Counted from the first letter of the stretch, positions 27,345-38,058 are shown. The stretch is DNA of 64,000 nt from Bacteroidota bacterium (GCA_947452555.1 CANGDH010000008.1:1-64000), one strand, 5' to 3'. Notes: generated from the letters alone by a model not told the origin. Made by a program: numbers and translations.

Positions 27345-27420
27345 GCTGTGATTTTATAACGAATGTTAGTTTATAAACTGTACAAAGCTAATGAAATAAT
27401 TATAATAGGGTTTTTTGAGC

Positions 27421-28602
27421 TTAATTAAACAGACTTACTCCTAGGTAAGCCATCATTCCAACTCCATTTTCAATTGCACGCTCGTCTATATTGAAATGTG
27501 GGGTATGCACATTATGAATAATTCCTTCTGCCTCATTTCTTACTCCTAATCTGAAAAAACAACCTGGAATGACTTGGGAATAGTATCCAAAATCCTCTGC
27601 CCCCATGCGCTTTTCAGTTTCTTCTACATTTTCTCCCCCCATATACGCTTCTGCTAATTTCCAAGCAGCTTTAGTTATTAATGGTTCATTGTCTACCGTT
27701 GGATATCCAATGTCTACTCTAAAATCAATTTCTGCGCCAGTTGCAATGGCTAATCCTTTCGCTTGTTGCATCATTAATTCATGTGCCTGAAACCTCCACA
27801 CTTCATCCATGGCTCTAAAAGTCCCCATCAATTTTACTTCACTCGGAATAACATTCGTAGTATTTCCTCCATGAATGGAACATATGGAGAGTACCGATGG
27901 ATTTTGTGGATTTCGATTGCGTGATATGATAGTTTGTAAACTGGTAATTAGTTGCGCTGCAACTAAAACGGTATCCACTGTTTGATGTGGTGTTGCTGCA
28001 TGTCCGCCTGGCCCTTTAATGCTTACATATAATTCATCCGCACTTGCCATAACACGTCCTTCTCTAAAACTTAATTTCCCGTAATCCAATCCTGGATGGA
28101 CATGCAGTCCTATAATGCCTTGCGGTATTGGGTTCTGAAGCGCTCCGTCACGTATCATATAACTTGCACCACCCGGATTTTTTTCTTCGCCAGGTTGAAA
28201 CAATAATTTTATTGTGCCTTCAAATTCTTCACGTAAGCTCCATAATATTTTTGCAGCACCTAATAAAATAGTGGTGTGTACATCATGTCCGCATGCATGC
28301 ATTACACCTTCCTTATTAGAAATATAATCAATTTTATTTTCTTCTATTATCGGTAATGCGTCCATATCAGCGCGCAATGCAATCACCCTTTTAGTAGGAT
28401 TTTTGCCTTCTATAATACCTAATACTCCAGTTGTTGCAATCACTGTAAAAGGAATGCCAATAGCAGTTAATTGTGCTTGTACAAATTTACAAGTCTCATA
28501 TTCCTGAAAACTTAATTCCGGGTTAGCATGCAAATGGTGTCTTGTAGAGATATTCTCCTTTTGATGTTGAGCTGCTAATGTTTTAATTTTTTCTAGTAAC
28601 AT
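27421..28602 (-). CDS. M20 family amidohydrolase / aminoacylase-type peptidase
   Basis: Zinc-dependent hydrolase of N-acyl amino acids or similar amides. 393 residues: metal motif ALRADMDALP and HACGHDVHTT, the GEEKNPGG loop with catalytic Glu, the dimerisation domain GPGGHAATPHQTVD, and RMGAEDFGYYSQ near the C-terminus. Same class as hippuricarboxypeptidase/IAA-amino-acid hydrolases. Upstream neighbour is deoC on the same strand (48-bp gap). No signal peptide. Natural substrate undetermined. Confidence 0.92.
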   Translation of the reverse strand: MLLEKIKTLAAQHQKENISTRHHLHANPELSFQEYETCKFVQAQLTAIGIPFTVIATTGVLGIIEGKNPTKRVIALRADMDALPIIEENKIDYISNKEGVMHACGHDVHTTILLGAAKILWSLREEFEGTIKLLFQPGEEKNPGGASYMIRDGALQNPIPQGIIGLHVHPGLDYGKLSFREGRVMASADELYVSIKGPGGHAATPHQTVDTVLVAAQLITSLQTIISRNRNPQNPSVLSICSIHGGNTTNVIPSEVKLMGTFRAMDEVWRFQAHELMMQQAKGLAIATGAEIDFRVDIGYPTVDNEPLITKAAWKLAEAYMGGENVEETEKRMGAEDFGYYSQVIPGCFFRLGVRNEAEGIIHNVHTPHFNIDERAIENGVGMMAYLGVSLFN

Positions 28603-28650
28603 AAGATTGAACTAAATTATTAAAGTGAACTTACTAATTGAAGTTAGCAA

Positions 28651-29328
28651 TTAATAGTTGCTTTTTAGATGGTCAATTTTCGCACCAGTAACAATGGCCA
28701 CCCCAGCGCTACAACCAATGCGTGTAGCACCAGCGTCTATCATTTTTTTAGCAGTTTCGTAATCACGAATACCGCCAGATGCTTTTATTTGTATGGATTC
28801 AGGTAAATGTTTTCTAAATAAACTTACCGCTTCAACACTAGCCCCTTTTTCAGCATACCCTGTTGAAGTTTTTAGAAAATCAATTCCAGCGATTCCATAA
28901 ATATCACAACACTTAATTATTTCGTCGTCGGTTAAAACCCCTGATTCAATTATAATTTTCACCGCCTTCCCTTTGGATCTTATGATAGGCATAATATGAT
29001 TAATCTCGTCCGCAATCGCAGACCAATCTCCATTCTTAATTGCAGAGATATTTGCAACCACATCTAATTCATCTGCGCCATCCACCATGGCAAGTATTAT
29101 TTCTGCGATTTTTGCTTCAGTAGCACTATATCCAAATGGGAACCCAACCACAGTCGCCACTTTTACATCGGAGCCTGCTACTTGTTCCTTTGCTAATTTC
29201 ACAAAATTAGGCGGCACACAAACTGCAGCAAAATCATATTGCTTTGCTTCGGCACATAACTTTTGAATATCTGAAACCAAACATGTAGGTTTTAGAATAG
29301 TATGGTCAATATATTTGTTAAGCGGCAT
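28651..29328 (-). CDS. deoC: deoxyribose-phosphate aldolase
   Basis: Splits 2-deoxyribose-5-phosphate into glyceraldehyde-3-phosphate and acetaldehyde. About 225 residues from [12 protein letters not shown]; the Schiff-base Lys is in DFLKTSTGY and the second active-site Lys in [10 protein letters not shown]. The start overlaps the secA 3' end by ~11 bp; an ATG 9 bp further upstream (29337) is an alternative, and a still longer frame inside secA lacks family similarity. GGGAAAG just before the chosen ATG could serve as a ribosome site. Coupled to secA. Confidence 0.93.
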   Translation of the reverse strand: MPLNKYIDHTILKPTCLVSDIQKLCAEAKQYDFAAVCVPPNFVKLAKEQVAGSDVKVATVVGFPFGYSATEAKIAEIILAMVDGADELDVVANISAIKNGDWSAIADEINHIMPIIRSKGKAVKIIIESGVLTDDEIIKCCDIYGIAGIDFLKTSTGYAEKGASVEAVSLFRKHLPESIQIKASGGIRDYETAKKMIDAGATRIGCSAGVAIVTGAKIDHLKSNY

Positions 29329-32300
29329 CTTTCCCATGACATGATTTATATTTTTTACCACTACCGCATGGACAAGGATCGTTACGTCCAATTTTTGGAC
29401 CTACCTGAACGGGTGCTTGCTTTTGCTCGCTTGGATCATGGTATTCGTTTTCCTTTTCAATACCATCTTCGGTACGGCTTATGCTTAATTTACTTAAGTC
29501 TGTTTTTTGTTGTTTCCCTTCTTTTACAGCACCTGATTCCACTGGTATATGTGCATGACATAAAAATTGAACCAACTTGTGGTTAATTTCAACATCCATT
29601 TTTCTAAACAATTCGAAAGCCTCCATTTTGTATATTACTAATGGATCTTTTTGCTCGTAAGTTGCCGTTTGAACAGATTGTTTTAAATCGTCCATTGCAC
29701 GTAAATGCTCTTTCCATGCGTCGTCAATTAAGCTTAAAGCAATTGATTTTTCAGACTGTGTCGCCAAAGCCAACCCTTTCGATTCTAAGTTCTTATCTAA
29801 ATTCACCAATACACTAAAAACAATTTTACCATCACTCACTGGAACAATTACATTTTCAATATGATTACCCTGCCCTGTTCTAATATTTTTAAATACTGGA
29901 ATACTGTCGGACATTATTTCATTTTTCTTATAATCGTAATGCGCAATCGCTTCTTGATAAGTCGACTCCACTAAATTAGATTCATTGTTTTTATTGAAAT
30001 CGTCCAAAGTTATTTTAGTATCAAACCCTGCTTGTACAATTAATGCTAATTTGAAAGACTCATAGTCATTCATTGACTTATGAGAAATTGTAATGCCTTC
30101 GATGACTTGAAAGAATGCATTATCTAAATCCAATGCTAATCTTTCTCCAAATAAAGCGTGACTTCTTTTCTTATAAATGACTGCTCTTTGCTTGTTCATT
30201 ACATCATCATATTCTAACAAACGCTTTCTCACTCCGAAGTTATTTTCTTCCACTTTTTTCTGTGCACGCTCAATAGATTTTGTGATCATACTGTGTTGAA
30301 TCACTTCCCCTTCTTTATAGCCAGCAAAGTCCATCACTTTTGCGATACGCTCACTTCCAAACATGCGCATTAAATCATCTTCTAAAGACACAAAGAACTG
30401 AGAAGATCCTGGATCACCTTGACGACCCGCACGACCTCTTAACTGTCTGTCAACACGTCTTGACTCGTGTCGCTCTGTTCCTAAAATTGCCAAACCGCCA
30501 GCTGCTTTCACCTCAGGACTTAACTTAATATCTGTTCCACGTCCAGCCATATTCGTTGCAATAGTAACAGCGCCAGTTAAACCAGCTTCCGCAACTACCT
30601 GTGCTTCACGGGCATGTTGTTTTGCATTCAATACATTATGCGGAATACTTTTTTGACGTAACATTCTACTTAATAACTCACTCACTTCCACACTAGTCGT
30701 TCCTACTAATACTGGACGTCCTTTTTCACGTAAAGTTTCGATTGCTTCAATTACAGCACCAAACTTTTCACGCTTGGTTTTAAACACCATATCCTGTTCG
30801 TCAATTCTTACAGCAGGAATATTTGTAGGAATAGAAACAACGTCTAATTTATAAATACTCCAAAACTCAGAAGCTTCTGTTTCTGCAGTACCTGTCATAC
30901 CACCTAACTTGTGGTACATTCTAAAGAAGTTCTGTAAAGTAATGGTAGCATAGGTTTGCGTAGCTGCCTCGATCTTTACATTTTCCTTAGCTTCAATTGC
31001 TTGGTGTAAGCCGTCTGAATAGCGACGGCCTTCCATAATACGGCCAGTTTGTTCGTCTACAATTTTAACTTGTCCTTCAATAACCACATACTCAACATCA
31101 TTATCAAATAATGTATACGCTTTTAATAATTGATTGATTGTATGTATACGGTCTGCCTTAATACTATAATCACTTATGATAACTTCTTTCTGCTTTAATT
31201 TTTCTTCTGCGCTCAGTGTTGCATCTTGGTCTATTGCATTTAATGTAATACTGATGTCTGGCAATAAAAAGAAATTTGGATCTTCTCCTGCACCTGTTAT
31301 TAAATGCAACCCTTTGTCTGTTAATTCAACGGAATTATTTTTTTCGTCTATATAGAAATATAATTCTTCGTCAACCAACGGCATTTCTCTTTGTTGGTCT
31401 GCTAAATAAAAATTCTCTGATTTTTGAAGTTTTACTCTAATTCCTGGCTCACTTAAATATTTAATTAATGCACTATTTTTTGGCAACCCTCTAAAGGCAC
31501 GGTAAAGCGCCAATCCGCCATCCTTAGCGTCATCATTGCCTTCTGCGATTTTCTTTTTTGCCTCAATCAAAAATTGACTCGTTGCTTTTTTCTGAGCATC
31601 TACTAACTTTTCTATTCTTGGTTTCAATTCAAAAAATTGTTGCTCCCCTGTTTGATGACCAATTGGACCCGAAATAATTAATGGTGTTCTAGCATCGTCT
31701 ATTAATACACTATCTACTTCATCCACCATTGCGAAATGGTGTTTACGTTGAACCATTTCCTCCGGTGTGTGCACCATATTGTCTCTCAAATAATCAAACC
31801 CAAATTCATTATTTGTTCCGTAGGTAATATCTGCACGGTAAGCGTTTCGGCGGTCTTCAGAATTAGGCTGATGCTTGTCGATACAATCAACAGTAATACC
31901 TAACCACTCGAATAAAGTACCATTCCACTCACTATCTCTTTTCGCTAAATAATCATTCACTGTAACAATATGAACTCCTTCGCCTGCTAATGCATTTAAG
32001 TACGCAGGTAAAGTTGAAACTAATGTCTTACCCTCTCCTGTTGACATCTCCGCAATTTTTCCCTCATGTAAAACGATACCTCCAATTAACTGTACATCAT
32101 AATGCACCATATTCCATGTAACAGGCACCCCTGCAGCTTTCCAAGTAGTTTGAAAAGTAGACTGACTCCCATTAATAGTTACATATTCTTTCTTTACGGA
32201 AAGTTCTCTATCTAGTGTACTAGCAGTCGCAACCAATTCTTCAAAATCGGTAAATCGGCGCGCAACTTCTTTTACCACTGCAAATGCTTCAGGTAAAATT

Positions 32301-32620
32301 GTCCAAAGTATTTGCTCTAAACTCTTATTCTTTTCTTTATTCAAAGAATCAATGTCTTGATAAATTGCATCACGTCCCATTAAGTCACTCAAAGGTAGCG
32401 CTTCAGCTCTTGCTTGCTCTGACTCAATATGTGTATTCATTTCATTTAAATGCGATTTAATTCGCTCTTTAAACTCGTTGGTTTTATTTCTTAATTCGTC
32501 ATTCGATAGCGATTTGTACGATTCGGAATGACCATTAATAACGGGTACTAAGTGTTGAATTTTTTTGACGTCCTTTTCACTTTTAGATCCGCCAAATATT
32601 TTACTGATAATCTGCAACAT
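29318..32620 (-). CDS. secA: preprotein translocase ATPase SecA
   Basis: Motor of the Sec export pathway at the inner membrane. 1100 residues, the long Bacteroidota form. Walker A MSTGEGKT at residues 192-199, the DEAD-box-like [15 protein letters not shown], motif GRGTDIKL, arginine finger region [14 protein letters not shown], and a C-terminal zinc site [19 protein letters not shown]. All domains intact. Its last codons overlap deoC. Divergent from atpG across a 228-bp gap holding an imperfect inverted repeat. Confidence 0.97.
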   Translation of the reverse strand: MLQIISKIFGGSKSEKDVKKIQHLVPVINGHSESYKSLSNDELRNKTNEFKERIKSHLNEMNTHIESEQARAEALPLSDLMGRDAIYQDIDSLNKEKNKSLEQILWTILPEAFAVVKEVARRFTDFEELVATASTLDRELSVKKEYVTINGSQSTFQTTWKAAGVPVTWNMVHYDVQLIGGIVLHEGKIAEMSTGEGKTLVSTLPAYLNALAGEGVHIVTVNDYLAKRDSEWNGTLFEWLGITVDCIDKHQPNSEDRRNAYRADITYGTNNEFGFDYLRDNMVHTPEEMVQRKHHFAMVDEVDSVLIDDARTPLIISGPIGHQTGEQQFFELKPRIEKLVDAQKKATSQFLIEAKKKIAEGNDDAKDGGLALYRAFRGLPKNSALIKYLSEPGIRVKLQKSENFYLADQQREMPLVDEELYFYIDEKNNSVELTDKGLHLITGAGEDPNFFLLPDISITLNAIDQDATLSAEEKLKQKEVIISDYSIKADRIHTINQLLKAYTLFDNDVEYVVIEGQVKIVDEQTGRIMEGRRYSDGLHQAIEAKENVKIEAATQTYATITLQNFFRMYHKLGGMTGTAETEASEFWSIYKLDVVSIPTNIPAVRIDEQDMVFKTKREKFGAVIEAIETLREKGRPVLVGTTSVEVSELLSRMLRQKSIPHNVLNAKQHAREAQVVAEAGLTGAVTIATNMAGRGTDIKLSPEVKAAGGLAILGTERHESRRVDRQLRGRAGRQGDPGSSQFFVSLEDDLMRMFGSERIAKVMDFAGYKEGEVIQHSMITKSIERAQKKVEENNFGVRKRLLEYDDVMNKQRAVIYKKRSHALFGERLALDLDNAFFQVIEGITISHKSMNDYESFKLALIVQAGFDTKITLDDFNKNNESNLVESTYQEAIAHYDYKKNEIMSDSIPVFKNIRTGQGNHIENVIVPVSDGKIVFSVLVNLDKNLESKGLALATQSEKSIALSLIDDAWKEHLRAMDDLKQSVQTATYEQKDPLVIYKMEAFELFRKMDVEINHKLVQFLCHAHIPVESGAVKEGKQQKTDLSKLSISRTEDGIEKENEYHDPSEQKQAPVQVGPKIGRNDPCPCGSGKKYKSCHGKDAA

Positions 32621-32678
32621 ATGCTTCCTAAATAATTGTGTTTAAGCCTAATACTCAATATCCGTGCCAAAGAAATTT

Positions 32679-32719
32679 TGACGTCAATTGAGGGCCTTAA
32701 AGGTAAGCAATTGAGGTCA
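32679..32719. repeat. imperfect 12-bp inverted repeat in the secA-atpG divergent region
   Basis: TGACGTCAATTG (32679-32690) and CAATTGAGGTCA (32708-32719) are inverted copies matching at 11 of 12 positions, separated by 17 bp. The spacer contains the near -7 box TACCTTTA on the minus strand. Could be an operator for secA or an RNA hairpin; no regulator is suggested by the sequence. Confidence 0.5.
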
Positions 32720-32820
32720 GTTTGTTGGTTTTAGCACCCCACCAATCCAAAATTTAAGTCTGAGTGGCTCAAATGTCAAAAATGGGCCTACTTAAAAGCG
32801 GAAAATGGACTAAAAAATGA

Positions 32821-32828
32821 TACCTTTG
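32821..32828 (+). promoter_or_regulatory. -7 promoter element for atpG
   Basis: TACCTTTG matches the TAnnTTTG consensus exactly and lies 21 bp before the atpG ATG. No TTG at the expected -33 distance was found, so it is scored as partial. Confidence 0.55.
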
Positions 32829-32848
32829 CCTGCTTAATAAACATAGCT

Positions 32849-33718
32849 ATGGCTGGTCAATTAAAAGAAGTAAGAAATAGGATCAAAAGTACCCAAGGTA
32901 CTCAGCAAATCACTAAGGCCATGAAAATGGTTAGTGCTGCAAAATTACGTCGTGCCCAAGACTCCATTACCCAAATGAGACCTTATGCACGCAAATTGCA
33001 GGATATGCTTAGTAATATTATTGGAAGTTTGGAAGGCGACACTCATTTAGCCTTGGCTGAAACCAGACCCGTACACAATGTATTATTAATTGTAATTACG
33101 TCCGATCGTGGATTATGTGGCGGTTACAATGCTAACTTGGTTAAATTAGCAAAAGCTACTATTGAAGAAAAGTACCCTACACAAAAAATAACTATTTGGA
33201 ATATTGGCAAGAAAGGATATGAAAGCTTGAGTAAATCTGGCTATAATACTAATGCTGATTTTAAAGATATTTTCTTAAATCTTCGTTTTGAAAATGTACA
33301 ACTAGCCGCTAAAGCTGCTATGGATGCTTTTGCTAACAAAGAGTTTGACGCCATTGATATTATATATAGCGAATTCAAGAACGCAGCTACACAAGAATTT
33401 AAGGCGGAGGCTTTCTTGCCTATTCCTAAGATTGCAAAAGTAGCAAATCAGAAAAAAACTGACTTTATTTTTGAACCGCAGAAAGAAGCTTTGGTTGCCG
33501 AATTAATGCCTAAAATATTAAACACTCAGCTATTTAAAGCAGTATTGGATGCTAATGCAAGTGAGCATGGAGCAAGAATGACCGCAATGGATAAAGCAAG
33601 TGAGAACGCAAACGAATTATTAAAATCATTGAAAATATCTTACAACCGTGCAAGACAAGCCGCAATTACTACCGAATTAACCGAGATCGTAAGTGGTGCT
33701 GCTGCATTAAACGGATAA
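32849..33718 (+). CDS. atpG: ATP synthase F1 gamma subunit
   Basis: Central rotor stalk of F1Fo ATP synthase. 289 residues with the N-terminal helix LKEVRNRIKSTQGTQQITKAMKMVSAAKLRRAQ, the ITSDRGLCGGYNANL segment and the C-terminal helix ARQAAITTELTEIVSGAAAL that enters the catalytic hexamer. Complete. No other ATP synthase subunit gene is near it: neighbours are secA (divergent) and scpB (13 bp downstream), so it is separated from the rest of the atp operon. Confidence 0.97.
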   Translation: MAGQLKEVRNRIKSTQGTQQITKAMKMVSAAKLRRAQDSITQMRPYARKLQDMLSNIIGSLEGDTHLALAETRPVHNVLLIVITSDRGLCGGYNANLVKLAKATIEEKYPTQKITIWNIGKKGYESLSKSGYNTNADFKDIFLNLRFENVQLAAKAAMDAFANKEFDAIDIIYSEFKNAATQEFKAEAFLPIPKIAKVANQKKTDFIFEPQKEALVAELMPKILNTQLFKAVLDANASEHGARMTAMDKASENANELLKSLKISYNRARQAAITTELTEIVSGAAALNG

Positions 33719-33731
33719 GAAATCATATACC

Positions 33732-34466
33732 ATGGAAATTAGTCAAATCATTCCTCACATTGAAGCCTTGATATTCGCAAGTGATAAAGCTTTAAATCCA
33801 GCTGACATTACTGAATTAATCAATAACGCATTTGGATTTTTAGAAGAACGTATCACACTTGAACAAGTAGAGAGTGCTTTGTCAGGTATTCAAGAAAAGT
33901 ATGCTACCGAATTTTATCCTTTTGAATTAAAACAAAGTGGTGGTGGATGGCAGTTTTTGACTAAACCTGATTTCCATAAAACGATTGCTCAATTAAATGG
34001 CGACAAGTTCCTTAAGCGTTTATCAAACGCCGCTTTAGAATCGTTGGCTATTATTGCCTACAAACAACCCATTACTAAAGGGGAAGTAGAAGCTATAAGA
34101 GGCGTAAACAGTGATTATTCAATCCAGAAATTATTGGAAAAAGAATTAATCATAATTAGCGGCCGTAATGAGCATTTGCCAGGTAAACCTTTGGTATATG
34201 CTACTTCAAAAAACTTCATGGATTATTTTGGAATCAATTCGACCGAAGATTTACCGAAAATTAGAGAAGTATTAGCCGATCAAATTGTAGAAGCAACAAT
34301 TGTTAAACCAGAAGACTTTACTGACAACAGTGTTTTCGAACAAGTTTCAGAAGAAGCTGCTGAGGAACGCGAGGAAGCAGAAGCTCCAAACTTGCCAGAA
34401 GAAACTGACGACTTTGAAGCAGAAACTGAAGAGGAAGATACTATTCCTGAAAGCCCTTCAGAATAA
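33732..34466 (+). CDS. scpB: SMC-ScpAB segregation complex subunit ScpB
   Basis: Part of the SMC condensin that organises the chromosome. 244 residues: two winged-helix domains (IEALIFASDKALN; LSNAALESLAIIAYKQPITKGEVEAIRGV; GRNEHLPGKPLVYATSKNFMDYFGI), then an acidic Glu-rich tail of ~45 residues. Thirteen bp after atpG on the same strand, so probably co-transcribed. ScpA is not in the window. The acidic tail is common in Bacteroidota ScpB. Confidence 0.93.
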   Translation: MEISQIIPHIEALIFASDKALNPADITELINNAFGFLEERITLEQVESALSGIQEKYATEFYPFELKQSGGGWQFLTKPDFHKTIAQLNGDKFLKRLSNAALESLAIIAYKQPITKGEVEAIRGVNSDYSIQKLLEKELIIISGRNEHLPGKPLVYATSKNFMDYFGINSTEDLPKIREVLADQIVEATIVKPEDFTDNSVFEQVSEEAAEEREEAEAPNLPEETDDFEAETEEEDTIPESPSE

Positions 34467-34553
34467 CAAGCAGTAGCTTTTCGTTCATCCCATTTTTTTA
34501 AATTATATCGATCAGATAAGCATAGAACCTAGTACTAATTGTATCTTCGTGTT

Positions 34554-35771
34554 ATGAAGACAAGCTTATCCTACGATCAATTAAATTCTGCTGCAAATAA
34601 GTATGGCACTCCTTTGTATGTTTACCATGCTGAAAAAATTGTAAGTCAATACCGCCAATTATTATCTCATTTTTCTACAGACAATACACGCTTTTTTTAT
34701 GCTTGCAAAGCTTTAACTAATATTCATATACTTGACGTTGTAAAACGCGCAGGGTGTAATATTGATTGCAGTTCTATTAATGAAGTAAAAATGGCATTGC
34801 ATGTAGGTTTTACTCCACAAAATATTTTATACACTAGTAATAGTGTAAGTTTTGAGGAAATTGCAGAAGCAGTAAGCTTAGGAGTGAATGTCAATATTGA
34901 CAGCTTGTCTAACTTAGAAAAATTTGGCGCCGCTTACGGAAGCAGCTACCCTGTTGGTATTCGCGTAAGACCTAATATTATGGCGGGCGGCAATTTGAAA
35001 ATATCCACTGGTCATGATAAAAGTAAGTTTGGAATTCCTGCCACTCAATTAACTGAATTAAAATCTATTCAGCAAAAATATCAAATCAATATTGCTACAC
35101 TTCATATTCATACAGGAAGTGAAATCAAAGACGTGCATGTATTTATTCAATCTGCTGACGTTTTTGATAGCTTATTAATTGAATTTCCAACAGTAACTAT
35201 TTTAGATTTTGGCGGTGGATTTAAAGTTCCTTATAAACCAGACGAAAAAGGAACTGACATTTCATTACTTGGTGCTGAAGTGGACAAGGCAATGAATAAA
35301 TTGTCTGAAAAATATGGACGTAAATTAACAGCTTGGTTTGAGCCAGGTAAATATATAGTAAGTGAGGCTGGTTATTTTATTGCGCAAGTGAATGTATTAA
35401 AGCAGTCTGGCGATATTCAGTTTGCAGGCATTAATACTGGATTGAATCATTTAATTCGTCCCATGTTTTATGACGCTTACCATCATATTGACAACTTAAG
35501 TCACCCGGAGAAGCAGATTCAACAATATGCTGTAGTAGGTAATATTTGTGAGACCGATACTTTTGCTTGGGACCGCCCTATTCCAACTATTCAAGAAGGG
35601 AACTATTTAATATTCTATAATGCAGGAGCTTATGGTTATGAAATGGCGAGTAATTACAACGCAAGATATAAGCCAGCACAGGTATTATTTGAAAATGGCA
35701 TAGATAAATTAATAAGTAGAAGAGATACATTCGAAGATTTGTTAAATTTACAAGTCCCCCTTACAAACTAG
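34554..35771 (+). CDS. lysA: diaminopimelate decarboxylase
   Basis: PLP enzyme for the last step of lysine synthesis. 405 residues from the ATG at 34554; an upstream TTG at 34539 is less likely. The PLP Lys is in FFYACKALTN (near residue 50), the Gly-rich phosphate loop is ILDFGGGF, and the C-terminal substrate residues EPGKYIVSE, GNICETDTF and YNAGAYGYEM are present. First of a plus-strand run that continues with mlaF (5-bp gap), a thioredoxin-like gene and mdh. Confidence 0.95.
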   Translation: MKTSLSYDQLNSAANKYGTPLYVYHAEKIVSQYRQLLSHFSTDNTRFFYACKALTNIHILDVVKRAGCNIDCSSINEVKMALHVGFTPQNILYTSNSVSFEEIAEAVSLGVNVNIDSLSNLEKFGAAYGSSYPVGIRVRPNIMAGGNLKISTGHDKSKFGIPATQLTELKSIQQKYQINIATLHIHTGSEIKDVHVFIQSADVFDSLLIEFPTVTILDFGGGFKVPYKPDEKGTDISLLGAEVDKAMNKLSEKYGRKLTAWFEPGKYIVSEAGYFIAQVNVLKQSGDIQFAGINTGLNHLIRPMFYDAYHHIDNLSHPEKQIQQYAVVGNICETDTFAWDRPIPTIQEGNYLIFYNAGAYGYEMASNYNARYKPAQVLFENGIDKLISRRDTFEDLLNLQVPLTN

Positions 35772-35776
35772 TATTC

Positions 35777-36553
35777 ATGATTGAAATAAAACATATCAGT
35801 AAAAAATTTGACACAAAAATTATCTTAGATGATATTAGTGCGCAATTTAAACCTGGAATGTGTAATTTAATAATTGGAGCAAGTGGAAGTGGAAAAACAG
35901 TTTTGACAAAATGTATAGTAGATCTTATACATGCTGACCAAGGAGAAGTGTTCTTTGACGACAAGGAACTACGTAAGATGAATGAAGAAGAAAGAAAAAA
36001 TTTACGCAATAATGTTGGAATGCTGTTTCAAGGAAATGCACTTTTCGACTCCATGACGGTGGAGGAAAATGTAAGATTTCCATTAGATATGTTTTCAGGA
36101 TTAAAATGGGCTGAAAAACAGGAAAAAGTAAATAAAATTTTATCTCGTGTAAATTTAGACGGCGTTAATGCTAAATTTCCCGCAGAACTAAGCGGGGGTA
36201 TGAAAAAACGTGTAGGACTTGCTAGGGCATTAATTATGGAACCGAAATATTTGTTCTGTGATGAACCCAATTCAGGATTAGACCCGCAAACGTCAATGGT
36301 AATTGACAGATTGATACAAGAACTTACTGTTGAAAAAAACATAACTACTATTGTTGTTTCTCATGACATGAATAGTGTGATGGAGATAGGAGATTACATA
36401 ATATATCTTCATCAAGGGAAAAAAGAATGGGAAGGATCCAATAAGGATATCATTTATAGTCAAAATCAACTTTTAAATAATTTTATTTTCGCGTCAGAAT
36501 TTTTACAAGACGCAAAAGCCATGCGAATGATGGCAAAAAACAAAATCAAATAA
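35777..36553 (+). CDS. mlaF: MlaF-type lipid ABC transporter ATPase
   Basis: ATP-binding partner of MlaE. 258 residues: Walker A GASGSGKT (34-41), Q-loop MLFQGNALFDSMTVEENV, signature LSGGMKKRVGLARAL, Walker B YLFCDEPNSGLDP, and H-loop VVSHDM. The ALFDSMTV sequence after the Q-loop is typical for the MlaF/Ttg2A group. It is 5 bp downstream of lysA, far from mlaE (24217), which is unusual because the two genes are often adjacent. Confidence 0.92.
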   Translation: MIEIKHISKKFDTKIILDDISAQFKPGMCNLIIGASGSGKTVLTKCIVDLIHADQGEVFFDDKELRKMNEEERKNLRNNVGMLFQGNALFDSMTVEENVRFPLDMFSGLKWAEKQEKVNKILSRVNLDGVNAKFPAELSGGMKKRVGLARALIMEPKYLFCDEPNSGLDPQTSMVIDRLIQELTVEKNITTIVVSHDMNSVMEIGDYIIYLHQGKKEWEGSNKDIIYSQNQLLNNFIFASEFLQDAKAMRMMAKNKIK

Positions 36554-36557
36554 CAAT

Positions 36558-37079
36558 ATGAAAAAAATTAGTCCAATGAAGTTTATTGTAACAAGTTTAC
36601 TATGTCTTTTTTTAGTAGCGGCAAATGCACAATCTAATGCACCAGATCCAAACGCTCCGTATATGAAGTCAGACAAATTTCCAACATTTAGCTTAGTAGC
36701 ACCTAACGGGAAAGAAGTCACTAATAAGCAAATGCCTAACAAATATAGATATACTTGTATTTTGATATTTAGTCCAGACTGTCCTCATTGTGAGCATCAA
36801 GCTGCAGAACTAAATAAATATGCTGACAAATTTAAAAACACTTTATTTATATGGGATAGTTATAGAGATATGGATGCAATAAAGAAGTTTGGTGAAAAAT
36901 TCAATTTATTAGGAAAAGCAAACGTGATTATTGGACGAGATGCTGAATTTACGCTTCCCAGCTTTTTTAGACCAAGAATGACTCCGTTTGTTGCAATATA
37001 TGACAACGGGCGTTTAATAAAGACCTATGACCAGGGAGCAGATATTTTCGAATTGATCAAATTAATAGGAAGCAAGTAG
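36558..37079 (+). CDS. exported thioredoxin-like (TlpA/ResA type) protein
   Basis: Periplasmic thiol-disulfide protein. 173 residues with a signal peptide ending near residue 24 (AANAQ), the TlpA-type entry FPTFSLVAPNGKEVT, and the redox motif CPHC at residues 75-78. The cis-Pro region is MTPFVAIYD. Starts 4 bp after mlaF. Probable role in reducing or forming disulfides in exported proteins or cytochrome c maturation; partner unknown. Confidence 0.87.
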   Translation: MKKISPMKFIVTSLLCLFLVAANAQSNAPDPNAPYMKSDKFPTFSLVAPNGKEVTNKQMPNKYRYTCILIFSPDCPHCEHQAAELNKYADKFKNTLFIWDSYRDMDAIKKFGEKFNLLGKANVIIGRDAEFTLPSFFRPRMTPFVAIYDNGRLIKTYDQGADIFELIKLIGSK

Positions 37080-37080
37080 T

Positions 37081-37088
37081 TAACTTTG
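37081..37088 (+). promoter_or_regulatory. -7-like element before mdh
   Basis: TAACTTTG matches TAnnTTTG and sits immediately after the stop of the thioredoxin-like gene, 40 bp before the mdh ATG. The nearest TTG is 25 bp upstream, longer than the ~20 bp seen elsewhere in this window, so support is partial. Confidence 0.4.
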
Positions 37089-37128
37089 CCCCGTAAAAAT
37101 TAAACCTTTTTATTTAAACAAATATTAT

Positions 37129-38058
37129 ATGAAAATTACAGTAGTTGGAGCAGGTGCAGTAGGCGCAACATGTGCAGACAATATTGCCCGTAAAGAATTA
37201 GCAAGTGAATTAGTTTTATTAGACATCAAAGAAGGCTTTGCTGAAGGTAAGGCACAGGATATGATGCAGACAGCTGCTTTATTAGGTTTTGATACTAGAA
37301 TTTCTGGTAGCACTAATGACTACAGTAAAACTGCTAACTCAGATGTGGTTGTAATTACTTCAGGTTTGCCGCGTAAGCCAGGAATGACGCGTGAGGAATT
37401 GATTGGAACCAATGCTGGAATTGTAAAAGGTGTTTGCGAAAACATTTTAAAACATTCTCCAAATGCAATTATTATAGTAATAAGTAACCCAATGGACACA
37501 ATGACTTACTTAGCATTGCAATCAACTGGTTTACCTAAACATAGAATTATTGGAATGGGCGGCACATTAGACAGCGCTCGTTTTAAATATCAGTTAAGCA
37601 CTGCATTGGATTGTAGTCCTGCTGATTTAAATGCAATTGTTATTGGTGGACATGGCGACACCACAATGATTCCTTTAGTGAAGCATGCAACTTGGAACAG
37701 CATTCCTGTAACTAAGTTCTTAAGCGAGGACCAACAACAAACTATCATTAACGATACTATGGTGGGTGGTGCAACTTTAACTAAATTATTAGGAACATCT
37801 GCTTGGTATGCACCAGGTGCAGCAGGAGCTGCTTTAGTGGAAAGCATTGTACGTGACGAAAAGAAATTATTTACTTGTTGCGTAAGCTTAAACGGCGAAT
37901 ACGGACAGTCTGATATTTGCTTAGGCGTACCAGTAGTAATTGGAAAGAATGGTTGGGAAAAGATTGTTGAAATGGATTTATCTGCAGACGAACAAGCAGC
38001 ATTCAATAAGAGCGCTGATGCAGTAAGAAATATGAATGATGTATTGAAGACTTTATAA
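37129..38058 (+). CDS. mdh: malate dehydrogenase
   Basis: Interconverts malate and oxaloacetate in the TCA cycle with NAD. 309 residues of the LDH-like MDH type: NAD loop VVGAGAVGATCADNIA, catalytic and substrate residues in LPRKPGMTREEL, GGTLDSARF and GGHGDTTMIP. Length is normal. Ends at a clear terminator. It complements the malic enzyme and PEP synthase genes elsewhere in the window. Confidence 0.96.
   Translation: MKITVVGAGAVGATCADNIARKELASELVLLDIKEGFAEGKAQDMMQTAALLGFDTRISGSTNDYSKTANSDVVVITSGLPRKPGMTREELIGTNAGIVKGVCENILKHSPNAIIIVISNPMDTMTYLALQSTGLPKHRIIGMGGTLDSARFKYQLSTALDCSPADLNAIVIGGHGDTTMIPLVKHATWNSIPVTKFLSEDQQQTIINDTMVGGATLTKLLGTSAWYAPGAAGAALVESIVRDEKKLFTCCVSLNGEYGQSDICLGVPVVIGKNGWEKIVEMDLSADEQAAFNKSADAVRNMNDVLKTL

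Noticed and set aside
29329..29391. Longer deoC start inside secA
   Set aside because: The extension has no similarity to DeoC; the protein family begins at [10 protein letters not shown].
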